A stretch of 64,000 nt of DNA from Fluviirhizobium alvei (GCF_030551875.1 NZ_JAUOZU010000008.1:124001-188000), one strand, 5' to 3'. Shown: positions 37,801 through 47,712, numbered from the stretch's first letter. Notes: generated by a model from the sequence alone, not told the origin. Numbers and translations: made by a program.

Positions 37801-37834
37801 TTGCCCGGCCTTGACACAAATCAAGGCCGGGCAA
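37801..37834. terminator. 14-bp perfect inverted repeat with an internal FNR/FixK-like TTGA-N6-TCAA core
   Basis: TTGCCCGGCCTTGA (37801-37814), loop CACAAA, TCAAGGCCGGGCAA (37821-37834). It lies 27 bases after the stop of the leftward globin receptor gene, so a transcript-end hairpin is the simplest reading, although the minus strand has no T-run after it. Its centre TTGACACAAATCAA also matches the TTGAY-N4-RTCAA pattern bound by FNR/FixK proteins and is upstream of hemA. Confidence 0.6.
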
Positions 37835-37860
37835 AAAGACGTGGTCTCTGAACGATTTCG

Positions 37861-39519
37861 TCAGAATTCCTGCCAGCTTGCATCGACAGCCAAGGCCGCA
37901 TTGCCTGCAGTGCGGAGTTTGGGCTGCGCCCTGACGGGCGCCGGGTTCTTGGCAGGAGGTTGGATTTTTGCCACCGGCCGCGCGCTGATCGTGCTTGGTC
38001 GCGCCCTTCCGGTGGTAAACTGGCCCAACTGCTGGGCAATATGGGCAGCTTCATCGGCAAGCTTGCGGCTTGCGCCATTGGTCTGCTCGACCATGAGCGC
38101 GTTTTCTTGTGTGCCTTTGTCGATGTTGTTGACGGCGGAGTTGATCTCGGCGAGCGCCATCGTCTGTTCCCGCGAAGATTCGAAAATCGACTGGACATGC
38201 TGGTTGATCTCGCCGACTTCCTCGACGATCGCACCCAGCGCCTTGCCGGTCTGGTCAACCAGCGAGACCCCGTTTTTCACCTGCTCGCCGGAACGGGTAA
38301 TCAGATCCTTGATTTCCTTTGCGGCTTTGGCCGACCGCTGGGCGAGTTCGCGCACTTCCTGAGCAACGACGGCGAAACCCTTGCCGGCTTCACCGGCACG
38401 AGCGGCCTCGACGCCTGCATTGAGAGCCAGAAGATTGGTCTGGAAAGCGATCTCGTCGATCACGCCGATGATGTTGGAAATCGACTGTGACGACTGCTCG
38501 ATGCCGCTCATTGCATTGACAGCAAGCTTGACGATTTCTCCGGACTTTTCCGCACCTTCGCGCGTTCTCGACACGAGTTCGGATGCTTCCTGTGCACGTT
38601 GAGACGACTGTTTGACGGTGGTGGTGATTTCCTCCAGGGCCGCTGCGGTCTGTTCGACAGATGCAGCCTGGCCTTCGGTGCGGCGGGAAAGGTCTGCTGC
38701 GCTGGAACGAATGTCTTCGGCTTCACCATGAATGGCGCGGGCCGATTCTTCCAGATTGGCGATCGTGTTGGCAAGCTGTTCGGAGGCACGATTGAATTCA
38801 TCGCGCATGGCGCTGTAGGCCGGCGGCAGGTCCTCGGTGATCCTGTGATCAAGTCGGTGATCGGCAAGCGCGGTGATCGCCTTGCCGAAGACGCTGGAAA
38901 CCGTGCGCGCTTCTTCCATGACCTGCGCCTGCGAGGCCTGCAACGCATTTTCCTTCTCGTCGATATAGACGGAAATCGCCAGGTCCATGTCCAGAAGCAC
39001 AGCCTTGATCAGGCTGCCGAGACTTTCACCCAGAGCATCGGCGTCACAGGTTTTCTTCGAGAACAAGCCGCCCTTCGGCACATGGGCCTTGATAACCTCC
39101 TTCACCAGGTGATCAAGGATCATGGCATAGCCGCCAATGTACCATTGAGGCTCAAGGCCGATCTTGGCATGCATGGCGCCGATCGCCTGGACCTTACGGC
39201 CATAATCCTGGTTGAAATTGCCAGAGGAGATATTGGCCCAGTGCCCCACCTGCGCTTTCTTGGCGCCGGCGATATGGTTGTCGGACTGAAAGAACCGGCT
39301 GACTTCCGGCGCTTTGCGGACAGCATTGTAAAAATGGTCCAGTGCCACCGGTAGCTCTGCTTCGACGATCGGCTTTATCGCTGCAATCCTGGCTCTGCTC
39401 GCAGAATCGAGTTGCATGAACTCCAGTCGGCGCTCGATGTCAGCTTGGTTCACGGATTGGGGGGAATTCATTCTTTGGGCCTCTCGTAAAAGGGTATGCG
39501 ATGAAAATTTTTGAGTCAT
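37861..39519 (-). CDS. Globin-coupled chemotaxis receptor (HemAT/IcpA-like)
   Basis: 552 residues from the ATG at 39519, preceded by AGAGGA; a second ATG at 39471 ([12 protein letters not shown]) also has GAGAGG and is closer to the usual family start. Residues about 30-190 form a sensor globin, with the probable haem-binding histidine in [19 protein letters not shown]. The rest is a cytoplasmic signalling domain with the [20 protein letters not shown] tip. No membrane segments. The C-terminus SWQEF is a WxxF tethering pentapeptide. Likely an oxygen (aerotaxis) receptor. Divergent neighbours are absent; hemA lies just downstream on the same strand. Confidence 0.93.
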   Translation of the reverse strand: MTQKFSSHTLLREAQRMNSPQSVNQADIERRLEFMQLDSASRARIAAIKPIVEAELPVALDHFYNAVRKAPEVSRFFQSDNHIAGAKKAQVGHWANISSGNFNQDYGRKVQAIGAMHAKIGLEPQWYIGGYAMILDHLVKEVIKAHVPKGGLFSKKTCDADALGESLGSLIKAVLLDMDLAISVYIDEKENALQASQAQVMEEARTVSSVFGKAITALADHRLDHRITEDLPPAYSAMRDEFNRASEQLANTIANLEESARAIHGEAEDIRSSAADLSRRTEGQAASVEQTAAALEEITTTVKQSSQRAQEASELVSRTREGAEKSGEIVKLAVNAMSGIEQSSQSISNIIGVIDEIAFQTNLLALNAGVEAARAGEAGKGFAVVAQEVRELAQRSAKAAKEIKDLITRSGEQVKNGVSLVDQTGKALGAIVEEVGEINQHVQSIFESSREQTMALAEINSAVNNIDKGTQENALMVEQTNGASRKLADEAAHIAQQLGQFTTGRARPSTISARPVAKIQPPAKNPAPVRAQPKLRTAGNAALAVDASWQEF

Positions 39520-39625
39520 CGATAGTCCTCTTTTCCTATCGGCGAAGAATGAATATTTATTAAATGTCAATTTCAATTATCTAAAATAAAAGATGCTGAA
39601 ACCATTGATTTAAATCCATTTAAAT

Positions 39626-39660
39626 AAAAATACCCGCGCCTCATTTCAAAGACGCGGGTA
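39626..39660 (-). terminator. Rho-independent terminator of the molybdenum hydroxylase operon
   Basis: On the minus strand TACCCGCG, a 14-base loop, CGCGGGTA and then TTTTTATTT. It lies 37 bases after the coxM-like stop. Confidence 0.88.
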
Positions 39661-39696
39661 CCGTTTCAGTTTTTAGATGAGATCGAAGGCAGGCGT

Positions 39697-40494
39697 TTAA
39701 GATGCCGCGACTGCCCTCTTGGCCATCACGCGGACCAGATTCGCCCGGTATTCCGACGAACCATGCAGGTCCGCCATCAGGTCGGAAGAATCGACTTCCA
39801 CCGAAGCAACGGCGTCAGGCGACCAATTGGCAGAGAGTGCTACCTCCATCGCCTCATGGCGGAACACGCCTTCGGAGCCGGCCCCGGTTACCGCGACGCG
39901 AACCGACCCGTCCTGACCTTTGGCCACGAAGACGCCGGCCATTGCATATCGCGAGGCCGGGTTCGGGAACTTCGCATAACCGGCCTTGGCGGGAGCTTCG
40001 AACTCGAAAGCGACGATGATTTCGCCGGGTTCGAGCGCGGTATCGAACAGGCCCTGGAAATAATCATCCGCCGCGATCGAACGCTGGTTGGTGATGATCG
40101 TCGCGTTGAGGGCAAGAACGGCAGAGGGATAATCGGCTGCCGGGTCGTTGTTGGCTACCGAGCCGCCGATCGTTCCCATATGCCGGACATGCGGATCGCC
40201 GATCATGCTCGCCAGACGGCAGAGCGCCGGGCAGACAGCATTGATCGCCGCCGAGGTCGCGACGTCGAAATGCGGCGTTGCTGCACCGATCCGAACCTTG
40301 GTTCCCGAGACGGTAATGCCCTTCATTTCCGGAACATGGCGCAGATCCACGAGATCGGAAGGCGCGGCCAATCGCTGCTTCATGGTCGCAATCAGAGTCA
40401 TGCCGCCCGAGAGATACTTGGCTTCGTCGCCCTGCTCGAAGAGCTTGGCGGCATCGGCCACGGAAGACGCGCGGTGGTAGTTGGTATTGTACAT
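39697..40494 (-). CDS. Molybdenum hydroxylase FAD-binding (medium) subunit, CoxM-like
   Basis: 265 residues from the ATG at 40494 ([11 protein letters not shown]), preceded by GGGAGAG. FAD-binding motifs are [18 protein letters not shown] near residue 35 and [20 protein letters not shown] near 105. It passes electrons from the 2Fe-2S subunit to an acceptor. Last gene of the leftward small-large-medium operon, 15 bases after the large subunit. The order S-L-M is that of form II / aldehyde oxidase-type clusters rather than true CO dehydrogenase (M-S-L). Confidence 0.9.
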   Translation of the reverse strand: MYNTNYHRASSVADAAKLFEQGDEAKYLSGGMTLIATMKQRLAAPSDLVDLRHVPEMKGITVSGTKVRIGAATPHFDVATSAAINAVCPALCRLASMIGDPHVRHMGTIGGSVANNDPAADYPSAVLALNATIITNQRSIAADDYFQGLFDTALEPGEIIVAFEFEAPAKAGYAKFPNPASRYAMAGVFVAKGQDGSVRVAVTGAGSEGVFRHEAMEVALSANWSPDAVASVEVDSSDLMADLHGSSEYRANLVRVMAKRAVAAS

Positions 40495-40509
40495 GGTCTC
40501 TCCCCCCAA

Positions 40510-42849
40510 TCAGGCGTTCGCCAGTGCCCAGACCTTTTCAGGGGTCGCGGGCATGTCGAGCTTGTTGTTGCCGATCGCATCGGTGATCGCATTGATGAGT
40601 GCCGGCGGCGAACCGATGGCACCGGCTTCACCGCAACCCTTGATGCCGAGCGGATTGCCGGGGCAGGGTGTGCACTGATGCGATACTTCGAAACTCGGCA
40701 GGTCATCGGCGCGTGGCATGGCGTAATCCATGTAACTTGCCGTCAGAAGCTGGCCATTTTCGTCGTAACGCACACCTTCGAGAAGTGCCTGGCCGATACC
40801 CTGGGCGATACCGCCATGCACCTGACCTTCAACGATCATCGGGTTGATGATATTGCCGAAATCGTCGGCAGCCACGAAGCGGCAGATCTCGGTCTTTCCT
40901 GTTTCGGGATCGACCTCGACTTCGGCGATATAGCAGCCGGCCGGGAAGGTGAAGTTGGACGGATCGTAGAAGGCGCTTTCCTTGAGGCCAGGCTCCATGC
41001 CGGCCGGCAGGTTATGAGCGGTGTAGGCCGCCAACGCCACCTGGAACCAGGGCAGCTTCTTGTCGGTACCGGCCACCACCAGTTCGCCATTTTCAATGAC
41101 GATGTCGCTCTCGTCGGCTTCCATCAGATGGGCGGCGATCTTCTTGGCCTTGGCTTCGACCTTGTCGATCGCCTTCACGATGGCGGACATGCCGACGGCA
41201 CCGGAACGGGAACCATAGGTGCCCATGCCCATCTGCACCTTGTCGGTGTCGCCATGGACGATGTTGACATTCTCGATCGGAACTCCGAGCCGCTCCGCCA
41301 CCAATTGCGCGAAGGTGGTTTCATGGCCCTGCCCATGGCTGTGCGAGCCGGTCAAGACCTCGATCGTTCCGACGGCATTGACGCGCACTTCAGCCGATTC
41401 CCACAGGCCGACGCCGGCGCCGAGCGAACCGACTGCAGCCGACGGCGCGATGCCGCAGGCTTCGATGTAACAGCTCATGCCGATGCCGCGCAGTTTGCCG
41501 CGCGCCTTCGATTCCGCCTTGCGGGCCGGAAAGCCGTTCCAGTCGATTGCTGTCATCGCCGCATTGAGCGAAGCTTCGTAATCGCCGGCATCGTAGTTCA
41601 TGATGACCGGGGTCTGGTAGGGGAAGGTGCGGACGAAGTTCTGCCGACGCAGCTCTGCCGGTGACACGCCCAGTTCGCGAGCCGCGGTTTCCACCGTCCG
41701 CTCGAGAAGATAGGTCGCTTCCGGCCGGCCTGCGCCGCGATAGGCATCGACCGGGACCGTGTTGGTATAAACGGTCCGGACGTTGCAGTGGATTGCCGGG
41801 ATCGCATACTGGCCCGACAGCAGCGTCGCATAGAGATAGGTCGGAACCGACGACGAAAACAGCGACATGTAGGCGCCGAGATTGGCGATCGTGTCGACCT
41901 TGAGCCCGATGATGTTGTTGTTGGCATCAAAGGCCATCTTGACGGTCGAGACATGGTCGCGACCGTGCGCATCGGTGAGGAAGGCTTCCGTGCGGTCCGA
42001 GGTCCATTTCACCGGCACGCCGGTTTTTTTCGACGCCCAGAGACAGACGATCTCTTCCGGATAGATGTAGATCTTGGAGCCGAAGCCGCCACCGACATCG
42101 GGTGCGATGACGCGCAGCTTGTTTTCCGGCGCGACATTGTAGAAGGCGCTCATCACCAGACGGGCGACATGCGGATTCTGCGATGTCGTATAGCAGGTGT
42201 AATGGTCTTCCGACTCGTCATAGATGCCGAGTGTGGCACGCGGCTCCATCGGGTTTGGCGACAGACGATTGTTGACGATCCTGATTTCCGTGACATGGGC
42301 GGCACGGGCAATCGCGGCATCGGCTGCAGCCGAATCGCCGATTTCCCAGTCGAAGATCTGGTTGTGGGGCGCTTCCGGGTGAAGCTGCGGGGCGCCGGGT
42401 TTCAGGGCGTCAACTGCTTCGATCACCGCATCGAGTACCTCGTAATCGACGGAGACCTGTTCGGCCGCATCGCGGGCTTCGCCGACACTGTCGGCGACCA
42501 CGATCGCCACAGCATCGCCGACATAGCGAACGGTATCGACAGCCAGCGGGCGCCAGGCGCCCATCTTCATCGGCGAGCCATCCTTGGAATGGATCATCCA
42601 GCCGCAGATAATGTTGCCGATACCGTCATCCAGCAGTTGTTTTCCGGTCAGAACATCGATCACGCCCGGCATTGCCTTGGCTTCGCTGACATCGATGCTC
42701 TTGATCTTGGCATGCGCGTGCGGGCTGCGTACGAAGAACGCATATCGCATGCCTGGTGCGGTCATGTCGTCTGTATACCGGCCCTTGCCGGTCAAAAACC
42801 GTTTGTCTTCCTTGCGCGCAACGCGCGCTCCAATGCCTTCAACGCCCAT
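40510..42849 (-). CDS. Molybdenum hydroxylase large subunit, CoxL form II / xanthine dehydrogenase family
   Basis: 779 residues from the ATG at 42849 ([19 protein letters not shown]), preceded by GGAGGAGG. It binds the molybdopterin cytosine dinucleotide cofactor. The active-site loop is [10 protein letters not shown] at about residue 369, the form II signature; true CO dehydrogenases have AYxCSFR there. The base-acting glutamate is in [12 protein letters not shown] near the C-terminus. [23 protein letters not shown] is split into the family's Q-G-H region. The substrate is therefore probably an aldehyde, purine or other aromatic N-heterocycle, not CO. No maturation genes are adjacent. Confidence 0.92.
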   Translation of the reverse strand: MGVEGIGARVARKEDKRFLTGKGRYTDDMTAPGMRYAFFVRSPHAHAKIKSIDVSEAKAMPGVIDVLTGKQLLDDGIGNIICGWMIHSKDGSPMKMGAWRPLAVDTVRYVGDAVAIVVADSVGEARDAAEQVSVDYEVLDAVIEAVDALKPGAPQLHPEAPHNQIFDWEIGDSAAADAAIARAAHVTEIRIVNNRLSPNPMEPRATLGIYDESEDHYTCYTTSQNPHVARLVMSAFYNVAPENKLRVIAPDVGGGFGSKIYIYPEEIVCLWASKKTGVPVKWTSDRTEAFLTDAHGRDHVSTVKMAFDANNNIIGLKVDTIANLGAYMSLFSSSVPTYLYATLLSGQYAIPAIHCNVRTVYTNTVPVDAYRGAGRPEATYLLERTVETAARELGVSPAELRRQNFVRTFPYQTPVIMNYDAGDYEASLNAAMTAIDWNGFPARKAESKARGKLRGIGMSCYIEACGIAPSAAVGSLGAGVGLWESAEVRVNAVGTIEVLTGSHSHGQGHETTFAQLVAERLGVPIENVNIVHGDTDKVQMGMGTYGSRSGAVGMSAIVKAIDKVEAKAKKIAAHLMEADESDIVIENGELVVAGTDKKLPWFQVALAAYTAHNLPAGMEPGLKESAFYDPSNFTFPAGCYIAEVEVDPETGKTEICRFVAADDFGNIINPMIVEGQVHGGIAQGIGQALLEGVRYDENGQLLTASYMDYAMPRADDLPSFEVSHQCTPCPGNPLGIKGCGEAGAIGSPPALINAITDAIGNNKLDMPATPEKVWALANA

Positions 42850-42951
42850 CGGTTCCTCCTCCGATAAATAGCGAACAATCAATCCTGCGCCCGGATCATC
42901 CCAGCCGTTTCGTCATGCGAAAAGGGCGGGGGCATCCAGAGGCGCACCAGA

Positions 42952-43437
42952 TCACTCGGCAGCTTGCTTGACCTTCATGGAGTCGGCTGCGCTCAGCACC
43001 GACTTGACGATATTGTGGTAACCGGTGCAGCGACAGATATTGCCTTCCAGCTCGTGGCGAACCGTTGTCTCGTCGAGTTCGCCGCCATGACGATTGATCA
43101 TGTCGACAGCGGTCATGACCATGCCCGGCGTGCAGAAGCCGCATTGCAGGCCGTGATTTTCCTTGAAGGCAGCCTGAACCGGATGCAGTTCGCCGTCCTT
43201 GGCCAGTCCCTCGATCGTGACGATCTCGGATCCGTTGGCCTGAACGGCGAGGATGGAACAGCTCTTCACCGAGCGGCCGTCCATGTGAATGGTGCAGGCG
43301 CCGCACTGCGTCGTGTCGCAGCCGACATGCGTTCCCGTCAATCCAAGATTGTTGCGAATGAAATTGACCAGCAGCGTACGGTCCTCGCACTCGCCGCTCA
43401 CGCGACGGCCGTTCACCGTAAGAGTTACTTTCGTCAT
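42952..43437 (-). CDS. Molybdenum hydroxylase 2Fe-2S (small) subunit, CoxS-like
   Basis: 161 residues. Two ATGs are in tandem (43440 and 43437); GGGAGG is best spaced for the second, giving [13 protein letters not shown]. The plant-type cluster has [15 protein letters not shown] with a later C, and the C-terminal cluster has QCGFCTPGM and [10 protein letters not shown]. It transfers electrons from molybdenum to FAD. First gene of the S-L-M operon; the 102-base gap to the large subunit is longer than the L-M gap. Confidence 0.93.
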   Translation of the reverse strand: MTKVTLTVNGRRVSGECEDRTLLVNFIRNNLGLTGTHVGCDTTQCGACTIHMDGRSVKSCSILAVQANGSEIVTIEGLAKDGELHPVQAAFKENHGLQCGFCTPGMVMTAVDMINRHGGELDETTVRHELEGNICRCTGYHNIVKSVLSAADSMKVKQAAE

Positions 43438-43731
43438 CATATCCTCCCTAGGGTAGAACCCGCGACGATGTTGCCCAGTTTTTAAAGCGCTTCCAAGCCT
43501 GCTCTTCGAAAATATTTTTCTGCGAAGTGGCAACTGACGCATGAATGAGACAGTGCCAGAAAACCGGCCCCGACCGGCTCCCGCTGGCGCTCTCCGGATT
43601 TTCCATATTTTAAACCATATTGCGCCATAAGGGCTGACAGGGGGCCGGGGGATCATCCAGTCTGGCACTCACCGTGACGCATGTTGTTCGGATCCCAATT
43701 TCCCAAAAGGGTCCCTAACGGAGGCAAACGT
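43438..43731. other. Divergent promoter region, coxS-like gene and small lipoprotein
   Basis: 294 bases. AT-rich near 43510-43525 and 43600-43620, which probably holds the promoters. No supported gene or named operator. GGAGG before 43732 is the lipoprotein ribosome site. Confidence 0.4.
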
Positions 43732-44016
43732 ATGTACAAAGCTGTCGCTATTCTTCTTGCAGGCCTGGCCGTTGCCGGCTGCACCCGCACCGAAAAGTCC
43801 GTAACGCTCGGTGCCGCATCCGGCGCCGTGATTGGTGGCGTTCTCACGAACAATGTCCGTGGCGCAGCCCTCGGTGCGGTTGTTGGCGGTGTTCTCGGCG
43901 CTGTGGCTGCCCAGCCGGGCCAGTGCTACTATCGCGACCGCTTCGGCCGCCGCTATATCGATTCCTGCCCGCGTGGCTATCGCCATCCGCGCGCTCGTGT
44001 CGTCGTCCGGATGTAA
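43732..44016 (+). CDS. Small glycine-zipper outer-membrane-type lipoprotein
   Basis: 94 residues from the ATG at 43732, preceded by GGAGG. The signal peptide ends in the lipobox LAVAGC (C about 18). Then comes a glycine-zipper stretch of about 35 residues, in which GAASGAVIGGVL is followed by a similar GAALGAVVGGVLGAV. The C-terminus is short and Arg/Tyr-rich with two cysteines. Resembles YMGG/17-kDa antigen-type lipoproteins, often stress-induced in rhizobia. Function unknown. Confidence 0.8.
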   Translation: MYKAVAILLAGLAVAGCTRTEKSVTLGAASGAVIGGVLTNNVRGAALGAVVGGVLGAVAAQPGQCYYRDRFGRRYIDSCPRGYRHPRARVVVRM

Positions 44017-44036
44017 CCCATCCTGACCCATAGTAT

Positions 44037-44068
44037 AAACGGCCGGAGGCAGCCGCCTGCGGCCGTTT
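44037..44068 (+). terminator. Hairpin terminator after the lipoprotein gene
   Basis: AAACGGCCG (44037-44045) pairs with CGGCCGTTT (44060-44068), with an inner AGGC/GCCT stem, followed by GTGTTTTG. Confidence 0.8.
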
Positions 44069-44222
44069 GTGTTTTGAGCCGCACCTAGCCTTGAACGTTC
44101 AAAGGCCAGCGCAGGCATGACGATGCCGGTCTGCCGGAATGGCAGCGTCTCGGGTAATGTTTCGATGAAGAGTTGTGGTGCGCCTGAGCGATGGGTTTGT
44201 GGACGGCATCGCGCAAACAAGA

Positions 44223-44307
44223 TGGTGCCCCATGCCGGACTCGAACCAGCACTCCTTTCGGAACTCGATTTTGAGTCGAGCGCGTCTACCAATTCCGCCA
44301 ATGGGGC
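44223..44307 (-). tRNA. tRNA-Leu (anticodon CAA)
   Basis: 85 nt with encoded CCA. On the minus strand acceptor GCCCCAT pairs with ATGGGGC, the anticodon stem CTCGA/TCGAG encloses CTCAAAA with anticodon CAA, a short variable arm follows (type II), and the T-loop is GGTTCGAGTCC. Confidence 0.95.
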
Positions 44308-44509
44308 CAGCAGCAATAGACAATGCGGCGGACTATACGAATGATGGTGCGGTGGTCAATTTCTTTTTCGCAATTGCCGCCCTCAAAACACAAAAGCATC
44401 CTGCCCCGCCAGGCGGCGTTCACGCGCTTGTGTTGACCGCGGCCAAACGCCTATTTGCAAAACGAAATGGCCCGGCCTAAACACGCTCAAAAGAATTGCG
44501 GACGCTTTC

Positions 44510-45100
44510 ATGCTCAAACGCCTCTATGACTGGACCATGCGGCTCGCGGAACGCCCGTCAGCCGAAATCTGGCTCTTCATCATCTCCTTCATCGAAAGTT
44601 CGGTGTTTCTGGTTCCCGCCGAAGTGCTGTTCCTGCCGATGGCGATCGCCAATCCGAGGAAAGTCTGGCGTTATGCCCTGATCGCCTCGCTCGGCTCGAT
44701 CCTGGGTGGGGTGGCTGGCTGGATGATCGGTTATTTCGCCTTCGAGGCGATTGCCCGGCCCGTGCTCGAATTCTATGGAAAGCTCGGCGAATTCGAACAG
44801 TTGAAGTCCGCCGTGTCGGAGGAGCTGATCGCCCTCTTTCTGTTCACGTCCGGCGTGGCGCATCTGCCGCCGCTCAAGATCGTGACGATTCTCTCCGGCG
44901 TCCTGCATGTCAATCTTCTGATGTTCTTCATTGCGGCCGTGATCGCCCGTGGCGGCAAGTTCATGCTGCTTGCGTGGCTGTTCGCCAAATTCGGCACGCC
45001 GATCCGCGATTTCATCGAAAAACGCCTCAACCTGCTTGCCGGTAGCGCTGCCATGGCGCTGATCCTCGCCTATCTCCTCTATCTCGCCCTCAAGAACTGA
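44510..45100 (+). CDS. YqaA-family membrane protein (DedA/SNARE-associated superfamily)
   Basis: 196 residues with about five hydrophobic segments (about 20-45, 55-80, 105-125, 128-150 and 175-194). PAEVLFLPMAIANPRKVWRYALIASLGSILGG, read in two parts (FLPMAIANP and SLGSILGGVAGWMIGYF), is the conserved YqaA region. Members of this superfamily are linked to lipid flipping and envelope integrity; the role here is not known. It is followed by dsbB after 9 bases, so the two probably form an operon. Confidence 0.85.
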   Translation: MLKRLYDWTMRLAERPSAEIWLFIISFIESSVFLVPAEVLFLPMAIANPRKVWRYALIASLGSILGGVAGWMIGYFAFEAIARPVLEFYGKLGEFEQLKSAVSEELIALFLFTSGVAHLPPLKIVTILSGVLHVNLLMFFIAAVIARGGKFMLLAWLFAKFGTPIRDFIEKRLNLLAGSAAMALILAYLLYLALKN

Positions 45101-45109
45101 GATCCTGCC

Positions 45110-45616
45110 ATGTCCGGCCTATCATCGCGTCCCCTGCTTCTTCCCGCACTCCTGCTGACAGCCGGCCTTGCCGTTGTTGTTCTTTCGGCGCTCGGGTTTG
45201 AACATATCGGCGGCTATGTGCCCTGTGCGCTCTGCCTGCTGCAGCGTTGGCCCTACTATATCGGCGTGCCGATCGGGCTCGCGGCGGCGCTTGCCGCCGG
45301 TCTCGACGCGCCGCCGGTGGTGGTGCGCGGCCTTATCGGCCTGATTGCCATCATAATGGTGGTTTCAGCCGGGCTCGGCGTCTACCATTCTGGTGTCGAG
45401 TGGGGCTTCTGGGAAGGACCAGTGACCTGCTCGACCTCGGTCAATGCCATTGCCAAGGATACAGGCGGATTGCTTGATGATCTCTCCAGCCAGCATGGTC
45501 CGTCCTGTACGGAAGCGAGCCTTCGGGTGCTCGGCCTCTCCTTCGCCGGCTGGAACGTGCTGACATCGCTGGCGCTGGCCGCCTATGCCTTCGTGACGGC
45601 GCGGCGCAAGGTCTGA
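45110..45616 (+). CDS. dsbB: Disulfide bond formation protein DsbB
   Basis: 168 residues, four hydrophobic segments. It reoxidises DsbA and passes electrons to quinone. The first cysteine pair is C39-A-L-C42 in VPCALCLLQRWPYY, just before a conserved Arg, and the second pair is C107 and C133 in the second periplasmic loop. No DsbA gene is in the window. Operon with the YqaA gene; convergent with the HNH gene. Confidence 0.92.
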   Translation: MSGLSSRPLLLPALLLTAGLAVVVLSALGFEHIGGYVPCALCLLQRWPYYIGVPIGLAAALAAGLDAPPVVVRGLIGLIAIIMVVSAGLGVYHSGVEWGFWEGPVTCSTSVNAIAKDTGGLLDDLSSQHGPSCTEASLRVLGLSFAGWNVLTSLALAAYAFVTARRKV

Positions 45617-45632
45617 CAAACCCGGGTCGAAG

Positions 45633-46190
45633 TCAGGGCTGCAGCTCGGTATCCCAGTAGAGATAGTCCATCCAGCTTTCGTGCAGATAGTTTGGCGGGA
45701 ACAGCCGGCCATTGTTGTGCAGGTCCTGCACGGTCGGCCGATATGGGGTCTGACGCGGAATCATGCCCGCCTGGCGTGGCAGTTTCGAGCCCTTGCGCAG
45801 GTTGCAGGGTGCACAGGCCGTCACGACATTTTCCCACGTTGTCTGTCCTCCGAGCGCACGCGGTGTCACGTGATCGAAGGTCAGATCATCCTCGCAGCCG
45901 CAATACTGGCATTCGAACCGGTCGCGCAGAAAGACGTTGAAACGGGTGAAGGCCGGAAAGCGCGATGGCTGCACATAGGATTTCAGGCAGACAACGCTCG
46001 GCAGTCGCATCGTGAAACTCGGCGAGGAGACCGACTGGTCATACTCGGCGATGATGTTGACGCGATCGAGGAACACGGCCTTGATTGCATCCTGCCAAGA
46101 CCATAGAGACAAAGGATAATAACTCAGAGGGCGGTAGTCAGCATTCAGAACCAACGCCGGAAGAGACTGGGGTGATACTGCAATCGTCAA
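45633..46190 (-). CDS. HNH endonuclease
   Basis: 185 residues from a TTG at 46190 (read MTIAVSPQSLPALVLNADYRPL), chosen because GGAG lies 6 bases upstream and because the domain begins there; an ATG at 46229 has no ribosome site. The nuclease core is RDRFECQYCGCEDDLTFDHVTPR (cited in parts: CQYCG, DLTFDHV) and CAPCNLRKG, i.e. two CxxC zinc knuckles around the HNH histidine. Widespread in Rhizobiales as a stand-alone gene; biological role unknown. Lies after the glycosylase gene on the same strand. Confidence 0.88.
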   Translation of the reverse strand: MTIAVSPQSLPALVLNADYRPLSYYPLSLWSWQDAIKAVFLDRVNIIAEYDQSVSSPSFTMRLPSVVCLKSYVQPSRFPAFTRFNVFLRDRFECQYCGCEDDLTFDHVTPRALGGQTTWENVVTACAPCNLRKGSKLPRQAGMIPRQTPYRPTVQDLHNNGRLFPPNYLHESWMDYLYWDTELQP

Positions 46191-46278
46191 GTCAGTCTCC
46201 TGAACGATTCGAATTCCCTGCCCCTTCATACTAGGCGTATTGCAACAAGATTGTGAAGCCCTGAACGTTAACGGAGTT

Positions 46279-46941
46279 TCAAGTTTTTTGTCGCGCTGCA
46301 ACGGGGCTTGCGTCGGAACGGACGCAAGTCGCGTAATAGGCCCAGAGCAGGCGTGCCGCAGCCGAACGATGCGGCTGCCATGCGGCCGAGATCTTCCGCA
46401 TTGCCGCAGTGTTTGGTCGGTTCTCCAGCGTGAAGGCATGGCCGTAGGCGGCCTGAAGTGCGACGTCGCCGGCGGGGAAGATGTCGGGGTGGCCGCCGGC
46501 AAACAGAAGAAAGACTTCCGCCGTCCAGGCGCCAATGCCGCGCACGGCGCTCAATCTTGCAATGGCTGCCTCGGACGGGAGATGACGCAATTCGTCGAAA
46601 TCGATCGCGCCGGAACAGGCTTCCGCCAAGGCGCGCAACGCCTGTGCCTTGGCACCGGACAGGCCAATCGCCCGCATCGCTCCATCATCGAGGGCAAGGA
46701 TGTCGCCCGGAGCAACTGTAGCGACCGCTGCCACCAGCCGCCGCCAGATCGCATCGGCCGAAGCTCGCGACACCATCTGCGCGACGATGGAATAGGCCAG
46801 ACCTTCATAATCAAACGGCGCGCTGCGCAGCGGGACAGTGCCTGCGAGGTTGGCGACATGGCGGAATTCGGGCACTGCTGCAATCAGCCGATCAATCGCA
46901 TCGGCCAGATCGGTCTCGTTCAGGATCAGTGTCGAGCCCAC
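46279..46941 (-). CDS. DNA-3-methyladenine glycosylase II (AlkA-like)
   Basis: 220 residues from a GTG at 46941 that directly follows the gloB stop. HhH-GPD superfamily base-excision enzyme removing alkylated purines. The helix-hairpin-helix is LSAVRGIGAWTA (130-141), and the catalytic aspartate is probably D159 in HPDIFPAGDVALQ. SIVAQMVSRASA opens the domain. No iron-sulfur cysteine cluster, consistent with AlkA rather than Nth. Confidence 0.9.
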   Translation of the reverse strand: MGSTLILNETDLADAIDRLIAAVPEFRHVANLAGTVPLRSAPFDYEGLAYSIVAQMVSRASADAIWRRLVAAVATVAPGDILALDDGAMRAIGLSGAKAQALRALAEACSGAIDFDELRHLPSEAAIARLSAVRGIGAWTAEVFLLFAGGHPDIFPAGDVALQAAYGHAFTLENRPNTAAMRKISAAWQPHRSAAARLLWAYYATCVRSDASPVAARQKT

Positions 46942-47712
46942 TCAGAAGCGGTCCTTGCGCGCCCGGACCTCTGCAAACACTTCCCAGTCTTCAGCCGTCT
47001 CCATCCCAAGCAGGGTCCGGATTTCGCCTGATTGCGGCCGCAGGAACGGGCTGGTTGCCTTTTCGAGCCCGATCGTGGTCGGAGCAGTGAAGTTACCCTG
47101 GGAAACGGCGCTTTCGATAGCGGCAGCACGGTCGACAAGGGCCTGGTTGCCGGGTTCGATCGTCAGGGCGAAGCGGGCATTCGACAGCGAATACTCGTGG
47201 CCGAAATAGACCTTCGTTTCATCCGGCAGCGCTGCGAGTTTTGCAAGTGACGTCCACATGTCACGGGCAGGGCGTTCAAACAGACGACCGCAGCCGAGGG
47301 CGAACAGGGTATCGGCCGAGAAGAGGAGCCCGTCCTGCGGCAGATGGTAGCAGACATGGCCGGCCGTATGGCCGGGAGTCTCGATCACATCCACCGGATG
47401 ACCGGCAAAATCGAAGCGGTCGCCGTCACCGACAGTCCGGTCGATACCTGGAATCCGGTCCTTCTCGTTGACCGGCCCGGTGATGGTGATACCGAACGCC
47501 GCTTTCAGTGCCAGATTGGCCTCGACATGGTCGGGATGATGATGGGTAGTGAAGATATCGGTCAGATGCCAGCCCCGGCGCTCGAGCGCGGCAAGAATGG
47601 GCGCTTCTTCCGGTGCGTCGATCGATGCCGTCCGCCCGCTCACGGGATCATGCATGAGAACGCCGTAATTGTCGCTGCGGCAGCGGAAGAGTTCAATTGC
47701 AAGCTCCGTCAT
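46942..47712 (-). CDS. gloB: Hydroxyacylglutathione hydrolase (glyoxalase II)
   Basis: 256 residues from the ATG at 47712 ([17 protein letters not shown]). It hydrolyses S-lactoylglutathione to lactate and glutathione in methylglyoxal detoxification. The metal-binding motif THHHPDH is at 56-62, and [11 protein letters not shown] and [13 protein letters not shown] are the other metal and substrate sites. It is coupled to the downstream glycosylase gene and divergent from a methyltransferase gene. Confidence 0.95.
   Translation of the reverse strand: MTELAIELFRCRSDNYGVLMHDPVSGRTASIDAPEEAPILAALERRGWHLTDIFTTHHHPDHVEANLALKAAFGITITGPVNEKDRIPGIDRTVGDGDRFDFAGHPVDVIETPGHTAGHVCYHLPQDGLLFSADTLFALGCGRLFERPARDMWTSLAKLAALPDETKVYFGHEYSLSNARFALTIEPGNQALVDRAAAIESAVSQGNFTAPTTIGLEKATSPFLRPQSGEIRTLLGMETAEDWEVFAEVRARKDRF

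Noticed and set aside
39697-43437. True carbon monoxide dehydrogenase
   Set aside because: The active-site loop is AYRGAGR, not AYxCSFR, and the gene order is S-L-M.
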